Below, one piece after another: positions 24,646 to 32,839 of a stretch of DNA of 39,321 bases. Source of the DNA: an uncultured Gemmatimonadota bacterium (GTDB lineage Bacteria > Gemmatimonadota > Gemmatimonadetes > Gemmatimonadales > Gemmatimonadaceae); contig CAMLDY010000014.1 in the NCBI GenBank assembly GCA_946478895.1, positions 1 through 39,321 of the forward strand, read 5' to 3'. The translations under genes were made by a program, and so were the position numbers. The notes under the pieces are model-generated. The model did no database searches. It saw only the letters and a program-made list of their open reading frames with translations, and had not been told where the DNA came from. How positions within the stretch are numbered: the first letter of the stretch is position 1; every line of letters begins with the position of its first letter.

Positions 24646-24695
24646 GTTGAAAAATCAACCGTGCTGAAAATTCAACAGAAGCCGTCGTTTGTCAA
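24646..24695 (-). promoter_or_regulatory. Promoter and double operator of the module 1 repressor gene
   Basis: On the minus strand a consensus TTGACA -35 (24690-24695) is followed by an AT-rich stretch holding two dyads: GCTGA-N4-TCAAC (24663-24676) and the perfect GTTGA-N4-TCAAC (24646-24659). Their centres are 17 nt apart. The -10 is weak (AATTTT-like) and lies within the first dyad. Confidence 0.65.
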
Positions 24696-24709
24696 TAGCC
24701 GGTTTTTTG

Positions 24710-24734
24710 GCCCGGCTTCCGGCAAGGGCCGGGC
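24710..24734. other. GC-rich hairpin after the M56-DUF4097 gene
   Basis: Stem GCCCGGC/GCCGGGC (24710-24716 with 24728-24734), 11-nt loop. It lies just downstream of the M56-DUF4097 stop but has A's and not T's after it on that strand, so it is a weak terminator candidate. Confidence 0.4.
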
Positions 24735-24741
24735 GGGCCGC

Positions 24742-27132
24742 CTAGTCTTTACGCCGCAGGACGACGTCGCCGTTGACGGTTCTTACGCGAATCACAGGAC
24801 CGCCCCGGCCAACCGTCTGGCGCACCCTGACGTATTTCCGCGGCGTGCCCGCGCGGTTATCCCAGTCCTCGGTTTCAGTGATCTGGACCGGAAAATCGCT
24901 GATGATCCTCGTCTTGTGACCGAGGTTTTTGGTGTAGGCGGTTTCGAGATCGAGCTCCGCGTTCAGGTTGGCTGGCACGAGCAGGCTTACGTTGCCGTTG
25001 CCCGAGAAAACGCCCACCGTGTGACCCGTTGCGCCCTGCAGCTCGAGACTTACGTCGCCGGCACCGGTGGTGGCGCTAACCGATCCGGACGAAGGCCCGA
25101 TGTCGATGCGGCCACCGCCCGTCTGCACGTAGAGATTCCCCGCCGACGAACCGACCGTGATTGGTCCGCCGCCGGTGGTGATGCGCGCGCCGGACGGTGC
25201 GGATGGAATCGACAGTGCACCGCCGGCGGTGCTGACAGTCACTACACCGCCGGGGCTTGCGCTTGCCGTCGCCGCACCGTTGCTCGACGTCGCACTGACA
25301 GCCGTCGCGCCGACGCCGTTGCCCGACCCACTGCCCATCGCAATGATGTTCACGCCTCCAGCGCGAGTCACGGTGGTGCCGCCTCCCTTGCTTACGATCA
25401 CCGGCCCGCCACCGGAGTAGCCCTTGAAGTCGCCGCTGACTCCTTCGATCCGCACCGTCCCGCCGCCGGTGCTGACGCTTCCATTGAGATGCGAGTTGCT
25501 GACATGCACCTCACCTCCACCGGTCTTGATGTCGGCTTCGCCGGTCGTCTGCGAGATGATGATGTCGCCACCGCCCGTGCGTCCGCTGAAGCTGCCGTTC
25601 AGCCCCGTAAGCGAGACCGATCCGCCAGAGGAGCGGAGCTCGATGTTGTAGTCGTGCGGGATGGTGATCTCGAAGACATGGTGCGAGCTGGCGTTGTTGC
25701 TGGGGCCCTCGTAAATGCTCTCCAGCTCGGCGCCGGTCGCGGTCCGTTTGAGACTGACTCGCGTGCGGCTCCAGTCGCGACCCGCGAGCGAAGCTCGCAC
25801 GCCGATCTCCGGACGATCCCAGCTGGTGACGATGATATCGCCGCCGGTGCGCAGATCCAGCGACAGCGTGCCGCCGCTCTTCGCTGGCACCGACAGCCGG
25901 AACGTTGTATCCGCATGATAAGGCTTCTTGAGCTTCGCTGCCTTCGCATGAGAAGCCGGCGCCATTGCTTTGGACACGTCACTCTTCACGGCCCCGCTCT
26001 TTGCCATCGCAGTGAGATGCGCACGCGCCGGCTTTTCGCCTTCGGCGCGGGCAACGGGGCGAAACGCCGCGAGTGGGACGATCACGAGGATCGCAGCGGC
26101 CAGAGCGATGATCCGCGCCGCTCTGGAGAGCCCCATCCGACGCCTGGACTCATTCAACACCGACAACAGTCGCCCCTCGAGCTGCGACGGACGCGCCATT
26201 GCTACGGACAGGAACCCCGCCGCGCCGAACGAGCGCGCGGAGCGCGCAACTTCCAGCAGGTGCGCCGCGTACTCGGCGGCCGGCGTGCCGTGCGAGACTA
26301 CGGTGTCGTCGCAGGCGCGCTCGCAGTCCGCGCGCAACCGGCGCTCGACCATCCACACCAGCGGATGGAACCAGTACAGCGCGCATGCAAACCCCGCGAC
26401 CAGCTGCGACAGCGAGTCCGCGCGGAAAACGTGAGCGAGCTCGTGGCGCAGCACGATGCGGCGATGGACCTCCGGCCAATCGGGTGCATCCTCCGGCAGG
26501 AGCACGACCGGCGAGCGCCAGCCCCAGGTCACCGGCGTGCTCACCGCCGGGCTCGATAGCAACCTTACAGACTTCGATACTCCGGCGGCGCGCTTCTCCT
26601 CGTCGAGAATGACGCTCCATTCGGCATCGACGAGCGGCCACGCCGTGCGGGTGATGTGCCGAAGCCGCCACCGACCGATCCCGAGCCACGCGATGACGGC
26701 GATAAGCCCCGTCACCCACAACAGCGGAATGAGCGGCAAATCGTTAATCGCGGCGAAGTCGCGCGCTGGTGTTGCGACTGGTTCCGACGTTCTTCCGATC
26801 GCGCCGACCGCTGCGGTCACTTCAGTCGTCGCCGACTGTCGCGCCGCCGCAAGTGTAGCAAGCGCCGCGTCGGGGAGATTCGCCGGATTCATCGGATCGG
26901 CCGCTCGCACGACATGTGGCGAGCGCTCGTTCGATGCCGGTGGCAGCAATGCGACCCGCCAGTCAGGAGACACCAGCATCAATACCGGCAGAGCAATCGT
27001 TCCGCACAGCGTCGCCAGAAGAACGATGTGACGGAGCGCGGGGGTGGAAGCGCGCAAACAGATCGCGGCGACGAGGCCGAGTGCGAGAAGCAGGGTGAGC
27101 TTGGCGAGCAGCGATGGTAAAAACGCGGTCAT
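24742..27132 (-). CDS. M56 (BlaR1-type) membrane protease with DUF4097-like beta-repeat domain
   Basis: 796-aa membrane protease. Helices about 8-27, 36-55, 133-152 and 338-358. Zinc motif HELAH at 230-234, with YWFHPLVW (253-260) and DCERACDD (269-276). After the last helix, a linker leads to a long right-handed beta-repeat region (about 405-790) with recurring TGGGxI/SGGS segments such as LRTGGDIIVTSW, GRTGGGDIII, IKTGGGEVHVSN and STGGGTVRIEG, typical of DUF4097. As in the HEAT protein, the penicillin-binding sensor of BlaR1 has been replaced. The start overlaps the stop of the module 2 repressor gene (ATGA) and has GGAGG 6 nt upstream, so the two are translationally coupled. Signal unknown; cell-envelope stress is a guess. 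Confidence 0.9.
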   Translation of the reverse strand: MTAFLPSLLAKLTLLLALGLVAAICLRASTPALRHIVLLATLCGTIALPVLMLVSPDWRVALLPPASNERSPHVVRAADPMNPANLPDAALATLAAARQSATTEVTAAVGAIGRTSEPVATPARDFAAINDLPLIPLLWVTGLIAVIAWLGIGRWRLRHITRTAWPLVDAEWSVILDEEKRAAGVSKSVRLLSSPAVSTPVTWGWRSPVVLLPEDAPDWPEVHRRIVLRHELAHVFRADSLSQLVAGFACALYWFHPLVWMVERRLRADCERACDDTVVSHGTPAAEYAAHLLEVARSARSFGAAGFLSVAMARPSQLEGRLLSVLNESRRRMGLSRAARIIALAAAILVIVPLAAFRPVARAEGEKPARAHLTAMAKSGAVKSDVSKAMAPASHAKAAKLKKPYHADTTFRLSVPAKSGGTLSLDLRTGGDIIVTSWDRPEIGVRASLAGRDWSRTRVSLKRTATGAELESIYEGPSNNASSHHVFEITIPHDYNIELRSSGGSVSLTGLNGSFSGRTGGGDIIISQTTGEADIKTGGGEVHVSNSHLNGSVSTGGGTVRIEGVSGDFKGYSGGGPVIVSKGGGTTVTRAGGVNIIAMGSGSGNGVGATAVSATSSNGAATASASPGGVVTVSTAGGALSIPSAPSGARITTGGGPITVGSSAGNLYVQTGGGRIDIGPSSGSVSATTGAGDVSLELQGATGHTVGVFSGNGNVSLLVPANLNAELDLETAYTKNLGHKTRIISDFPVQITETEDWDNRAGTPRKYVRVRQTVGRGGPVIRVRTVNGDVVLRRKD

Positions 27133-27524
27133 GATGCGCCTCCTTTACTTCTGGCCCGTTCGATGAGTCTTTCGAGATTTTCGATATCGGCGTCGGTCAG
27201 GTCGTCCTCGTACAGGCCGACCATTGCCGCGACCGCGGAGCTGGCCGAATTGTCGAAGAACGTTCTGACGAGGTGCCGGACCGCCGATTTGCCGATGCGT
27301 CCCGGATCGGCGGTCGGGAAGTACACGTAGCGCGCGCCCTCCTGATCGTGCCGCAGATAGCCTTTGCTCTCCAGCAGTCGCAGCATTCCGCGCACCGCCG
27401 TATAGGTCGGAGGATCCGGGAGGTCTGCCAGCACTTCGGCCGCATTCGCGCGGCCGCGCCGATAGATGATCTCCATGATCTGCCGCTCGCGGCGACCGAG
27501 ATTCTCGAGTCCAGTCTTCTTCAT
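27129..27524 (-). CDS. BlaI/MecI/CopY-family repressor (module 2)
   Basis: 131-aa winged-helix repressor, with LGRRERQIMEIIYRRG, NAAEVLADLPDPPTYTAVRGMLRLLESKGYL and GARYVYFPT in the DNA-binding half and a helical C-terminal half. Clearly paralogous to the module 1 repressor. A strong GGAGGAGG site precedes ATG 27524. It overlaps the M56-DUF4097 gene by 4 nt. Its promoter is covered by two TGTCA-N6-TGACA dyads that differ from those of module 1, predicting separate operator recognition. The target gene of the pathway beyond its own operon is not visible in the window. Confidence 0.93.
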   Translation of the reverse strand: MKKTGLENLGRRERQIMEIIYRRGRANAAEVLADLPDPPTYTAVRGMLRLLESKGYLRHDQEGARYVYFPTADPGRIGKSAVRHLVRTFFDNSASSAVAAMVGLYEDDLTDADIENLERLIERARSKGGAS

Positions 27525-27540
27525 TCAGCCTCCTCCAATC

Positions 27541-27563
27541 CTGCGGCGTGAAATCCGCCGCAG
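27541..27563 (-). other. 5' leader hairpin of the module 2 operon
   Basis: Perfect 8-bp stem CTGCGGCG/CGCCGCAG (27541-27548 with 27556-27563), 7-nt loop, between the promoter and the Shine-Dalgarno at 27529-27536. It may stabilise the message; role unknown. Confidence 0.5.
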
Positions 27564-27568
27564 GGGAG

Positions 27569-27607
27569 ATAATGTCAATGCATTGACATTATGTCAATAG
27601 ACTGACA
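27569..27607 (-). promoter_or_regulatory. Promoter with two TGTCA-N6-TGACA operators (module 2)
   Basis: On the minus strand, TTGACA (27592-27597) and CATTAT (27569-27574) are 17 nt apart. Dyad 1 (27573-27588) lies in a perfect 20-bp palindrome covering 27571-27590; dyad 2 is at 27592-27607. Their centres are 19 nt apart. Both overlap the core promoter, as expected for a BlaI-type repressor. Confidence 0.75.
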
Positions 27608-27655
27608 CAAGGAGGATATACGGCCGCCTTGGGCGGCGGTTTCATGGGGCGCGAG

Positions 27656-27964
27656 CTAGCCCGCTCGCGGAGCTTCGCGCTGGACGCGAGCGGGGCGGAT
27701 CGCTTCGGTGGGTGATTGCGCGCGACCCAGCGCGCCCTGGAGATACGCGACCGTCAGGCCTTCGGCCCAATAGGTGAGATCGGCGCGATTGGGCTGAGTG
27801 GTCTCGCGACCCGATTCGATCGAACGGCCCTCGTCAGCGCCGACGAACTCGATCCAGCCTTCCCACAGTCCATCGCTTCGCTCGCGTCCCATCGCCTGGG
27901 GGAAGTATCGCAGGCCGGAAGGGTCGGTCACCGGCACGTCGAATTTCACCAGCACTTCCGCCAT
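27656..27964 (-). CDS. Small hypothetical protein
   Basis: 102-aa cytosolic protein of mixed character: AEVLVKFDVPVTDPSGLRYFPQAMGRERSDGLWEGWIEFV, then a helical part DLTYWAEGLTVAYLQGALGRAQ. No signal, membrane segment or Cys. ATG 27964 has GAGGG 8 nt upstream, whereas the longer frame to 28021 runs into the preceding intergenic region. It follows the sortilin-like propeller gene after 67 bp on the same strand, with no promoter seen between, so it may be co-transcribed. A short stem-loop spans its stop codon. No named family recognised. Confidence 0.7.
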   Translation of the reverse strand: MAEVLVKFDVPVTDPSGLRYFPQAMGRERSDGLWEGWIEFVGADEGRSIESGRETTQPNRADLTYWAEGLTVAYLQGALGRAQSPTEAIRPARVQREAPRAG

Positions 27965-28031
27965 CAGATTACCCTCGATGCGTGGGATACCCTGGAATCG
28001 GGCAAGCGCTATGCCCGACAAGTCAGGCGCT

Positions 28032-30932
28032 TTAGTCGCCGACCGCCTTTCGCGGATCGGGCCTCACGACGAACGATTGCGTGTACGTCTTGCCGTTGAC
28101 CGAGAGTCGCGCGGTAAAGTTCCCGATGTAGCGCGAATCGGGCGGACCGCCATCATCGGCGCTCGGCGCACCGCGAGGTCGCTCGCGCAGCGCGTTCCAC
28201 ACCACGCGATGCATCCCTGGCGCTGCCGAAAGCGGCTCGGCCAGCGACCGCCACAGCGGAGACACCCGTGGCAATCCCACTGATGATGGTGGAGCGCGAC
28301 GACGCCCGGCTTGTCTCGGCGGGCCTTCGCTGCTGAAGCTCGCCACCACCGCGCCATTCGAGTCCAGCACGTCGATCCCTACGGCACCAGTCGGCGCCCG
28401 TTTCAGATAGTAGTCGATGGCCGCGCCGTTGGGCGGATTCTCGGCGTGCGGCTCGTCCTTCTGCAAAGGAGTGCCGTTGTCGCCGCCCTCGATATAGTTG
28501 ATCGCATCGGAGGGCTTGAACAGGTACGCATCGTCGCGCGTCACGGCGTCGCTCAGCTGGCGAAGCGAGCCGATATCGTCGAGGATCCAGAATCCGCGGC
28601 CATGGGTCGCCAGAATCAGATCGTTTCCATAGAACTCGAAGTCGCGCATCGACGTAACCGGCACGTTAAGCTGGAATGTCTGCCAGTTGTCTCCATCGTC
28701 GAAGGAGATGTGGATTCCGCGCTCCGTACCCGCGACCAGCAACCCGCGGCGCATCGGGTCTTCCTTGACCACGTGCACGTATGCATCGGAGGGAAGGCCG
28801 TTGGTGATGCGCTGCCACGAGCGGCCGCCGTCACGGGTGCGGTAGACGTACGGCCCGAAATCCTGAAGCTGATGACGATCTACGCTCGCGTAGGCGGTGC
28901 CCTGATCGAAGTGCGAAGCCTCGATCATGGTGATTCTGCTCCACGGCGTGATTGCCGCAGGCGTCACGTTCTTCCAGCTCTTTCCTTCGTCGGAGGTGAC
29001 GTGAATGAGACCGTCATCAGTTCCAATCCAGACCAGCGGGCCGCGAATCGGTGACGGCGCGATGGTGTAAACGACGCCGCGCTTCCCGTTGCGGTCGGTA
29101 GCAGCCGCGGCCGCAGCATCGAGGTTCGGTGGAATCACGATCTCCGCTCTGGTCAGGTCGGGACTCACCTGATGCCATGTCTTCGCACCGTCGTTGGTCT
29201 TGAAGACGAACTGGTTCGCGTAGTAGAGATCCTTCTTGTCGGCCCTGGAGAAGACCAGCGGTTGGGTCCAGTCGCTCCGCGCCGGCTCCGGCGCTTTCGG
29301 ACTGGTGGTGCCCTCCACTGGAATGTTGGCGTCGAGATTCCAGCGCTGACCGTCGCCACCGTACACCACTCCGGGGTGGAGCGGATCGCCGGCGGTATAG
29401 CCGCTCTCGCCGCCAGGCGCGATCGGCTCCCAGTCGTGCATCGAGATCTCGGCGAACTTGCCACGCGAGCGCACTGCAACCGCGCCGGTGTCCTGCTGTG
29501 CACCGGTAACCCAGTACGGGAATCGGTAGTCCACTGACAGGTGGTAGATCTGCGCCGTCGGCTGATTGAGCCATGACGTCCAGGTCACGTCGCGCGGATC
29601 GTCCGCGCGCGCGTTGCGGGTGATAACCGCTCCCTGATCACTGGCGACGATCATGGTGTTGGGATCCGATGCGCTGATCCACGGCTGATGGTAATCGTCA
29701 CCGCCCGGCGACCCGCGCAGCACCACCCATGTTTTTCCGCCGTCGCGGGTTCGGTTGACGGCGACGTTGGGAACGTAGACGGTGTCAGGATCCGTTGGGT
29801 CGACGGCAATTTTCTCGAAGTACCAGCCGCGGCCCCACAGCGCCGGATCGTCGGAGACCCGTGTCCAGGTCGATCCGGCATCGTCCGAGCGAAAGAATCC
29901 GCCCTGCCCCGGCGGCGGGCTCGAGGGTCTCGTGCCCGATGGAGATGGTTGCGGGGCCGGAGTTCCGAGCGGCGGCTCAACCTGCGGCGCGCTCTCCGGC
30001 ACCAGGCAATCGACGATCGCGTAAACGCGATTGGGATTGGTCGGAGAGACGGCAATTCCGGTGCGGCCGATTCCTTCCTTCGGCAATCCGTTGGTGAGCC
30101 GCGTCCAGCTGTTGCCGCCGTCGGTCGATTTGAAGATTCCGCCGCCCGGACCGTTCGTCGGCGCGTAGGTGAACCACGGCGGCCGCCGGGTATTCCAAAG
30201 ACCCGCGTAAACGATTTGCGAGTCGGAAGGGTCGATCACGACTTCCACCGCGCCGACGTTGTCGTCGCCAAGGACCTTGCGCCAGTTGCGGCCGCCGTCG
30301 GTGGAATGAAAGACGCCGCGCTCCTTGTTGGCGGCGTAGAGCTTTCCGATTGCGGCGACGAAGACATTGTTCGGATTGCGCGGATCTACGGCGATCTTGC
30401 CGATGTGGTGGGTCTCCTCGAGTCCGAGGTGCATCCACGTCTTGCCGGCATCGACCGATTTGTAAACGCCGTTCCCGAATCCGACGGAATCGCGCAGCGT
30501 GGACTCGCCGCTTCCCACGTAAATGGTGTCGGGAGCGGAGGGAGCTACGGTGATCGCCCCAATCGACGACGTCGATTGTCCGTCGAAGATCGGCAGCCAG
30601 ATCCGCCCGCCGTCGATCGACTTCCAGACGCCGCCGTTTACCGCGCCGAAGTAGAACTCGTTCGGCCGGCCCGGTACTCCGGTCGCCGCGGCAACCCGGC
30701 CGCCGCGAAACGGACCGATCGATCTCCAGCGAAGACCCGAGAACAGATCCGGCGAAACCGGCGCGGTGAGAACACCGTGCTCGAGCGCAGTGAGATTGGC
30801 TGCGCCAGCATTTTCGCGCAGCATACCGCGCAGCCTCGGTGGAAGCAGCGACAGCGCAATGCCGGCCTGTCCGGCGCGAACGACGAACTCCCGTCTCGAA
30901 ACCACCGACTTCTCTGCCGATTCGTCGTCCAC
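28032..30932 (-). CDS. Tat-exported VPS10/sortilin-like beta-propeller protein
   Basis: About 966 aa. A twin-arginine signal (SRREFVVRAG followed by a hydrophobic stretch, residues 11-32) is seen after GTG 30932, which has GGAG at 7-nt spacing. An in-frame GTG at 30992 would add a Cys-rich extension and cannot be excluded. The body is a series of Asp-box/BNR repeats: VWKSIDGGRIW, VYKSVDAGKTW, VFHSTDGGRNW, IFKSTDGGNSW, FFRSDDAGSTW, VNRTRDGGKTW, VFKTNDGAKTW, VYRTRDGGRSW and others, typical of sortilin-type propellers. A C-terminal region of about 200 aa (from DAINYIEGGDNGTPLQ) is the usual extension in bacterial members. Periplasmic or surface glycan/peptide binding is likely; the exact role is unknown. 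Confidence 0.88.
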   Translation of the reverse strand: MDDESAEKSVVSRREFVVRAGQAGIALSLLPPRLRGMLRENAGAANLTALEHGVLTAPVSPDLFSGLRWRSIGPFRGGRVAAATGVPGRPNEFYFGAVNGGVWKSIDGGRIWLPIFDGQSTSSIGAITVAPSAPDTIYVGSGESTLRDSVGFGNGVYKSVDAGKTWMHLGLEETHHIGKIAVDPRNPNNVFVAAIGKLYAANKERGVFHSTDGGRNWRKVLGDDNVGAVEVVIDPSDSQIVYAGLWNTRRPPWFTYAPTNGPGGGIFKSTDGGNSWTRLTNGLPKEGIGRTGIAVSPTNPNRVYAIVDCLVPESAPQVEPPLGTPAPQPSPSGTRPSSPPPGQGGFFRSDDAGSTWTRVSDDPALWGRGWYFEKIAVDPTDPDTVYVPNVAVNRTRDGGKTWVVLRGSPGGDDYHQPWISASDPNTMIVASDQGAVITRNARADDPRDVTWTSWLNQPTAQIYHLSVDYRFPYWVTGAQQDTGAVAVRSRGKFAEISMHDWEPIAPGGESGYTAGDPLHPGVVYGGDGQRWNLDANIPVEGTTSPKAPEPARSDWTQPLVFSRADKKDLYYANQFVFKTNDGAKTWHQVSPDLTRAEIVIPPNLDAAAAAATDRNGKRGVVYTIAPSPIRGPLVWIGTDDGLIHVTSDEGKSWKNVTPAAITPWSRITMIEASHFDQGTAYASVDRHQLQDFGPYVYRTRDGGRSWQRITNGLPSDAYVHVVKEDPMRRGLLVAGTERGIHISFDDGDNWQTFQLNVPVTSMRDFEFYGNDLILATHGRGFWILDDIGSLRQLSDAVTRDDAYLFKPSDAINYIEGGDNGTPLQKDEPHAENPPNGAAIDYYLKRAPTGAVGIDVLDSNGAVVASFSSEGPPRQAGRRRAPPSSVGLPRVSPLWRSLAEPLSAAPGMHRVVWNALRERPRGAPSADDGGPPDSRYIGNFTARLSVNGKTYTQSFVVRPDPRKAVGD

Positions 30933-31278
30933 TTCGATCTCCGCATTGTTGGTAACGCAATAACATATCGCGGCGCCGCAGCCCGGACACACGATCCATG
31001 ACCCGCCCCTGAATTCGCGGAATATCCCTCAGCTGCTGAAAAATGCGTCGGTACCGACCTATGCAACCTGCCAAGGATTTGCAAAACGCTACCGACCTTG
31101 GCCCCGCGGGGAAGCCCCCACGCAGCCCTAAGTCGTTGGCACGACGTTACTTGGAGCTAGCGCGCGTGATGGAGCGCAGGTTGCTTTATACGCCGGCGCC
31201 CCGTCGTCGGGGCCTTCTATCATCGGCCGGATTCCTGATCCACCGGGCCGATTTCATTTTGTGCTGAGGAGGCTGAAA
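30933..31278. other. Divergent intergenic region between the propeller and pilin genes
   Basis: About 346 bp. It holds a perfect 12-bp palindrome GTCGGTACCGAC (31047-31058), a direct repeat TACCGACCT (31052-31060 and 31090-31098) and a hairpin close to the pilin gene. I found no convincing -35/-10 pair for either gene. A short open frame at 31043-31267 has no gene-like features. Confidence 0.5.
31198..31213 (+). other. Hairpin in the pilin 5' region
   Basis: Stem GCCCCG/CGGGGC (31198-31203 with 31208-31213), TCGT loop. It lies about 65 nt before the pilin ATG. It could be an mRNA-stabilising leader structure or the terminator of an unseen transcript. Confidence 0.45.
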
Positions 31279-31635
31279 ATGCTGAGCAATAAGAAGGGTT
31301 TCACCCTGATCGAGCTTCTGATCGTCGTGGTCATCATCGGCATTCTTGCCGCGATCGCGATCCCGAAGTTCGCGAACACCAAGGACAAGGCGTACGTCGC
31401 GGCGATGAAGTCCGACCTGCGCAACCTTGCGACTTATGAAGAGCAGTATGCTGCTGACAACAACGGCGCCTACTTCTCGGGCGACGGCAGCGCGCAGGGC
31501 TTTACGCCTTCGCAGAACGTGACGGTGACGGCGACGGTTGTCGCTGGCCCGCCGCAGACCTGGACCGCGACTGCTTCACACTCGCAGTCGGCGAAGACCT
31601 GCGACAACTCGACCGGCGCCATTGTCTGCAGCTGA
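31279..31635 (+). CDS. Type IV pilin-like prepilin
   Basis: 118-aa class III/type IV prepilin. The leader MLSNKKG is cut by prepilin peptidase before Phe8 (KKG/FTLIELL), giving a mature N-terminal Phe and the conserved Glu5 (residue 12). The hydrophobic helix IELLIVVVIIGILAAIAIPKFA spans about 11-32, followed by DLRNLATYEEQYAADN and a short C-terminal globular part with a Cys pair (108 and 117) that likely forms the D-loop disulfide. An AGGAGG site precedes ATG 31279. It is a stand-alone unit with its own strong terminator, which suggests a highly expressed major pilin. No other pilus gene is in the window. Confidence 0.92.
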   Translation: MLSNKKGFTLIELLIVVVIIGILAAIAIPKFANTKDKAYVAAMKSDLRNLATYEEQYAADNNGAYFSGDGSAQGFTPSQNVTVTATVVAGPPQTWTATASHSQSAKTCDNSTGAIVCS

Positions 31636-31663
31636 TTAGCCACACTCAGCGCCAGTTAGCGGG

Positions 31664-31697
31664 AACGGGGACGTCGAAAGACGTCCCCGTTCTGTTT
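31664..31697 (+). terminator. Intrinsic terminator of the pilin gene
   Basis: Perfect 12-bp stem (31664-31675 with 31680-31691) with a GAAA tetraloop, followed by CTGTTTTG. It begins 28 nt after the pilin stop codon. Confidence 0.9.
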
Positions 31698-31723
31698 TGA
31701 GGATCTCGAGCTGACCGAGATCC

Positions 31724-32203
31724 TCACTCCCGCGCCGACATCGTCCTGAGGCGCGCGCGCAGCTCCTCGGTCAGCTTCCGCGCGAGCTCGGGGTGCTGGT
31801 CGAACGATGCAGGGGTGTTATGGAAGTGCGCGACTTTCCAGCTGCCGCCCTTGTGCACCGCTGTCATCGACTGCACGGCGTTTAGCTTCGGCTCGATGTC
31901 GTCCTTCCCCGGCGGAATGAGCCCGGAGTTGGCGCGCAGCAAAGCACAATCGGCAGCGAGCTGCCGCACTTCGCGAACGATCCCGACGTAGCGCGGAGTC
32001 TGGTGGTGGCTGAAGATCTCGCTCAAATGCGCGCCGATCTCCAGCTGACCGTTCACCTGTGAGCCATCGAATCCGACGAGGCTGCCGTCCGAGGCGAAGA
32101 GGAGGGCGAAGTCACGAGCGTTGCGCTTGTCCCAGGCCTCGAGCAGCCGCGTGTAGAGATCGCGGGTCGCGCTCTCCCACTCGGCCGGCGGCGCGTCGCT
32201 CAC
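31724..32203 (-). CDS. SnoaL-like (SgcJ/EcaC/DUF4440-type) protein
   Basis: 159-aa small cone-shaped alpha+beta protein. The segment LYTRLLEAWDKRNARDFALLFASDGSLVGFDGSQVNGQLEIGAHLSEIF followed by alternating strands ending SWKVAHFHNTP is the SnoaL/NTF2-like fold of SgcJ/EcaC proteins, which often bind small molecules. Start is GTG 32203, whose GTGA overlaps the stop of the TMEM175-like gene, so it is the last gene of a three-gene operon. Function unknown. Confidence 0.85.
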   Translation of the reverse strand: MSDAPPAEWESATRDLYTRLLEAWDKRNARDFALLFASDGSLVGFDGSQVNGQLEIGAHLSEIFSHHQTPRYVGIVREVRQLAADCALLRANSGLIPPGKDDIEPKLNAVQSMTAVHKGGSWKVAHFHNTPASFDQHPELARKLTEELRARLRTMSARE

Positions 32204-32793
32204 GCAGCATCCCCCATGCTCTCCTCGAACACGGTCTCGATCCGCCGGTCCGGCACCAGCCACATCAACGCTACGATGACGTACATCGCGTCCGAGATGA
32301 GCGCGTTGACGAAGGCGAGCGGGATCGCCGCGAGATAAAGCACCACCGAGATCAGGCCCTTCGCCTCTCCGCCGACAGCGGCCTTCAACCTGGACTTCAC
32401 GCCCTGGCTGCGGATGATGGTCGCCTCGAGGATGTAGTACGCGATTCCCGCCAGCGCCATCACCACGCCATACAATGCCGTTGGCAGAGCGGCGAAGTGA
32501 TTTTCGCCCATCCACGCCGTCACGAACGGCATCAGCGACAGCCAGAACAGCAGATGCAGGTTTGCCCAGAGCACACCGCCGGTAATGCGATCCGTGAGCG
32601 CGAACATATGGTGATGGTTGTTCCAGTAAATGCCCAGGATGATGAAGCTGAGCAAATACGCGAGGAAAACCGGCAGCAGCGGCGCCAGCGCCTCAAGCGT
32701 CGCCGTGTGCGGAACCTTCAGCTCCAGCACCATGATCGTGATGATGATCGCCACGACGCCGTCGCTGAAGGCGCTGAGTCTCTCGGGCCTCAT
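32200..32793 (-). CDS. TMEM175-family (DUF1211) potassium channel-like protein
   Basis: 197-aa membrane protein with six hydrophobic helices. The N-terminal signature RLSAFSDGVVAIIITIMVLEL contains the FSDG motif of TMEM175, whose bacterial members form tetrameric potassium channels. Other helices include LLPVFLAYLLSFIILGIYW, LHLLFWLSLMPFV and LISVVLYLAAIPLAFVNALI. ATG 32793 is chosen because GGAGG lies 8 nt upstream; ATG 32799 has only 2-nt spacing. It lies 46 nt after the DUF5335-like gene and overlaps the SnoaL-like gene by 4 nt. Confidence 0.92.
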   Translation of the reverse strand: MRPERLSAFSDGVVAIIITIMVLELKVPHTATLEALAPLLPVFLAYLLSFIILGIYWNNHHHMFALTDRITGGVLWANLHLLFWLSLMPFVTAWMGENHFAALPTALYGVVMALAGIAYYILEATIIRSQGVKSRLKAAVGGEAKGLISVVLYLAAIPLAFVNALISDAMYVIVALMWLVPDRRIETVFEESMGDAA

Positions 32794-32839
32794 GAACATC
32801 GCCTCCCGATTCGCCGGCTTGCGGTACGGGATGAGTGGG

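Noticed and set aside
31035..31048. Possible further BlaI module 1 operator (GCTGA followed by AAAA)
   Set aside because: Only one half-site is present; the TCAAC half is absent.
31136..31155. Sigma54-like -24 box TTGGCACG upstream of the pilin gene
   Set aside because: The required GC at the -12 position is missing at the correct spacing (CT is found instead), so only half of the promoter is present.
31043..31267. Short open frame before the pilin gene
   Set aside because: Basic, low-information translation, no ribosome-binding site, and it overlaps the palindrome and leader hairpin.
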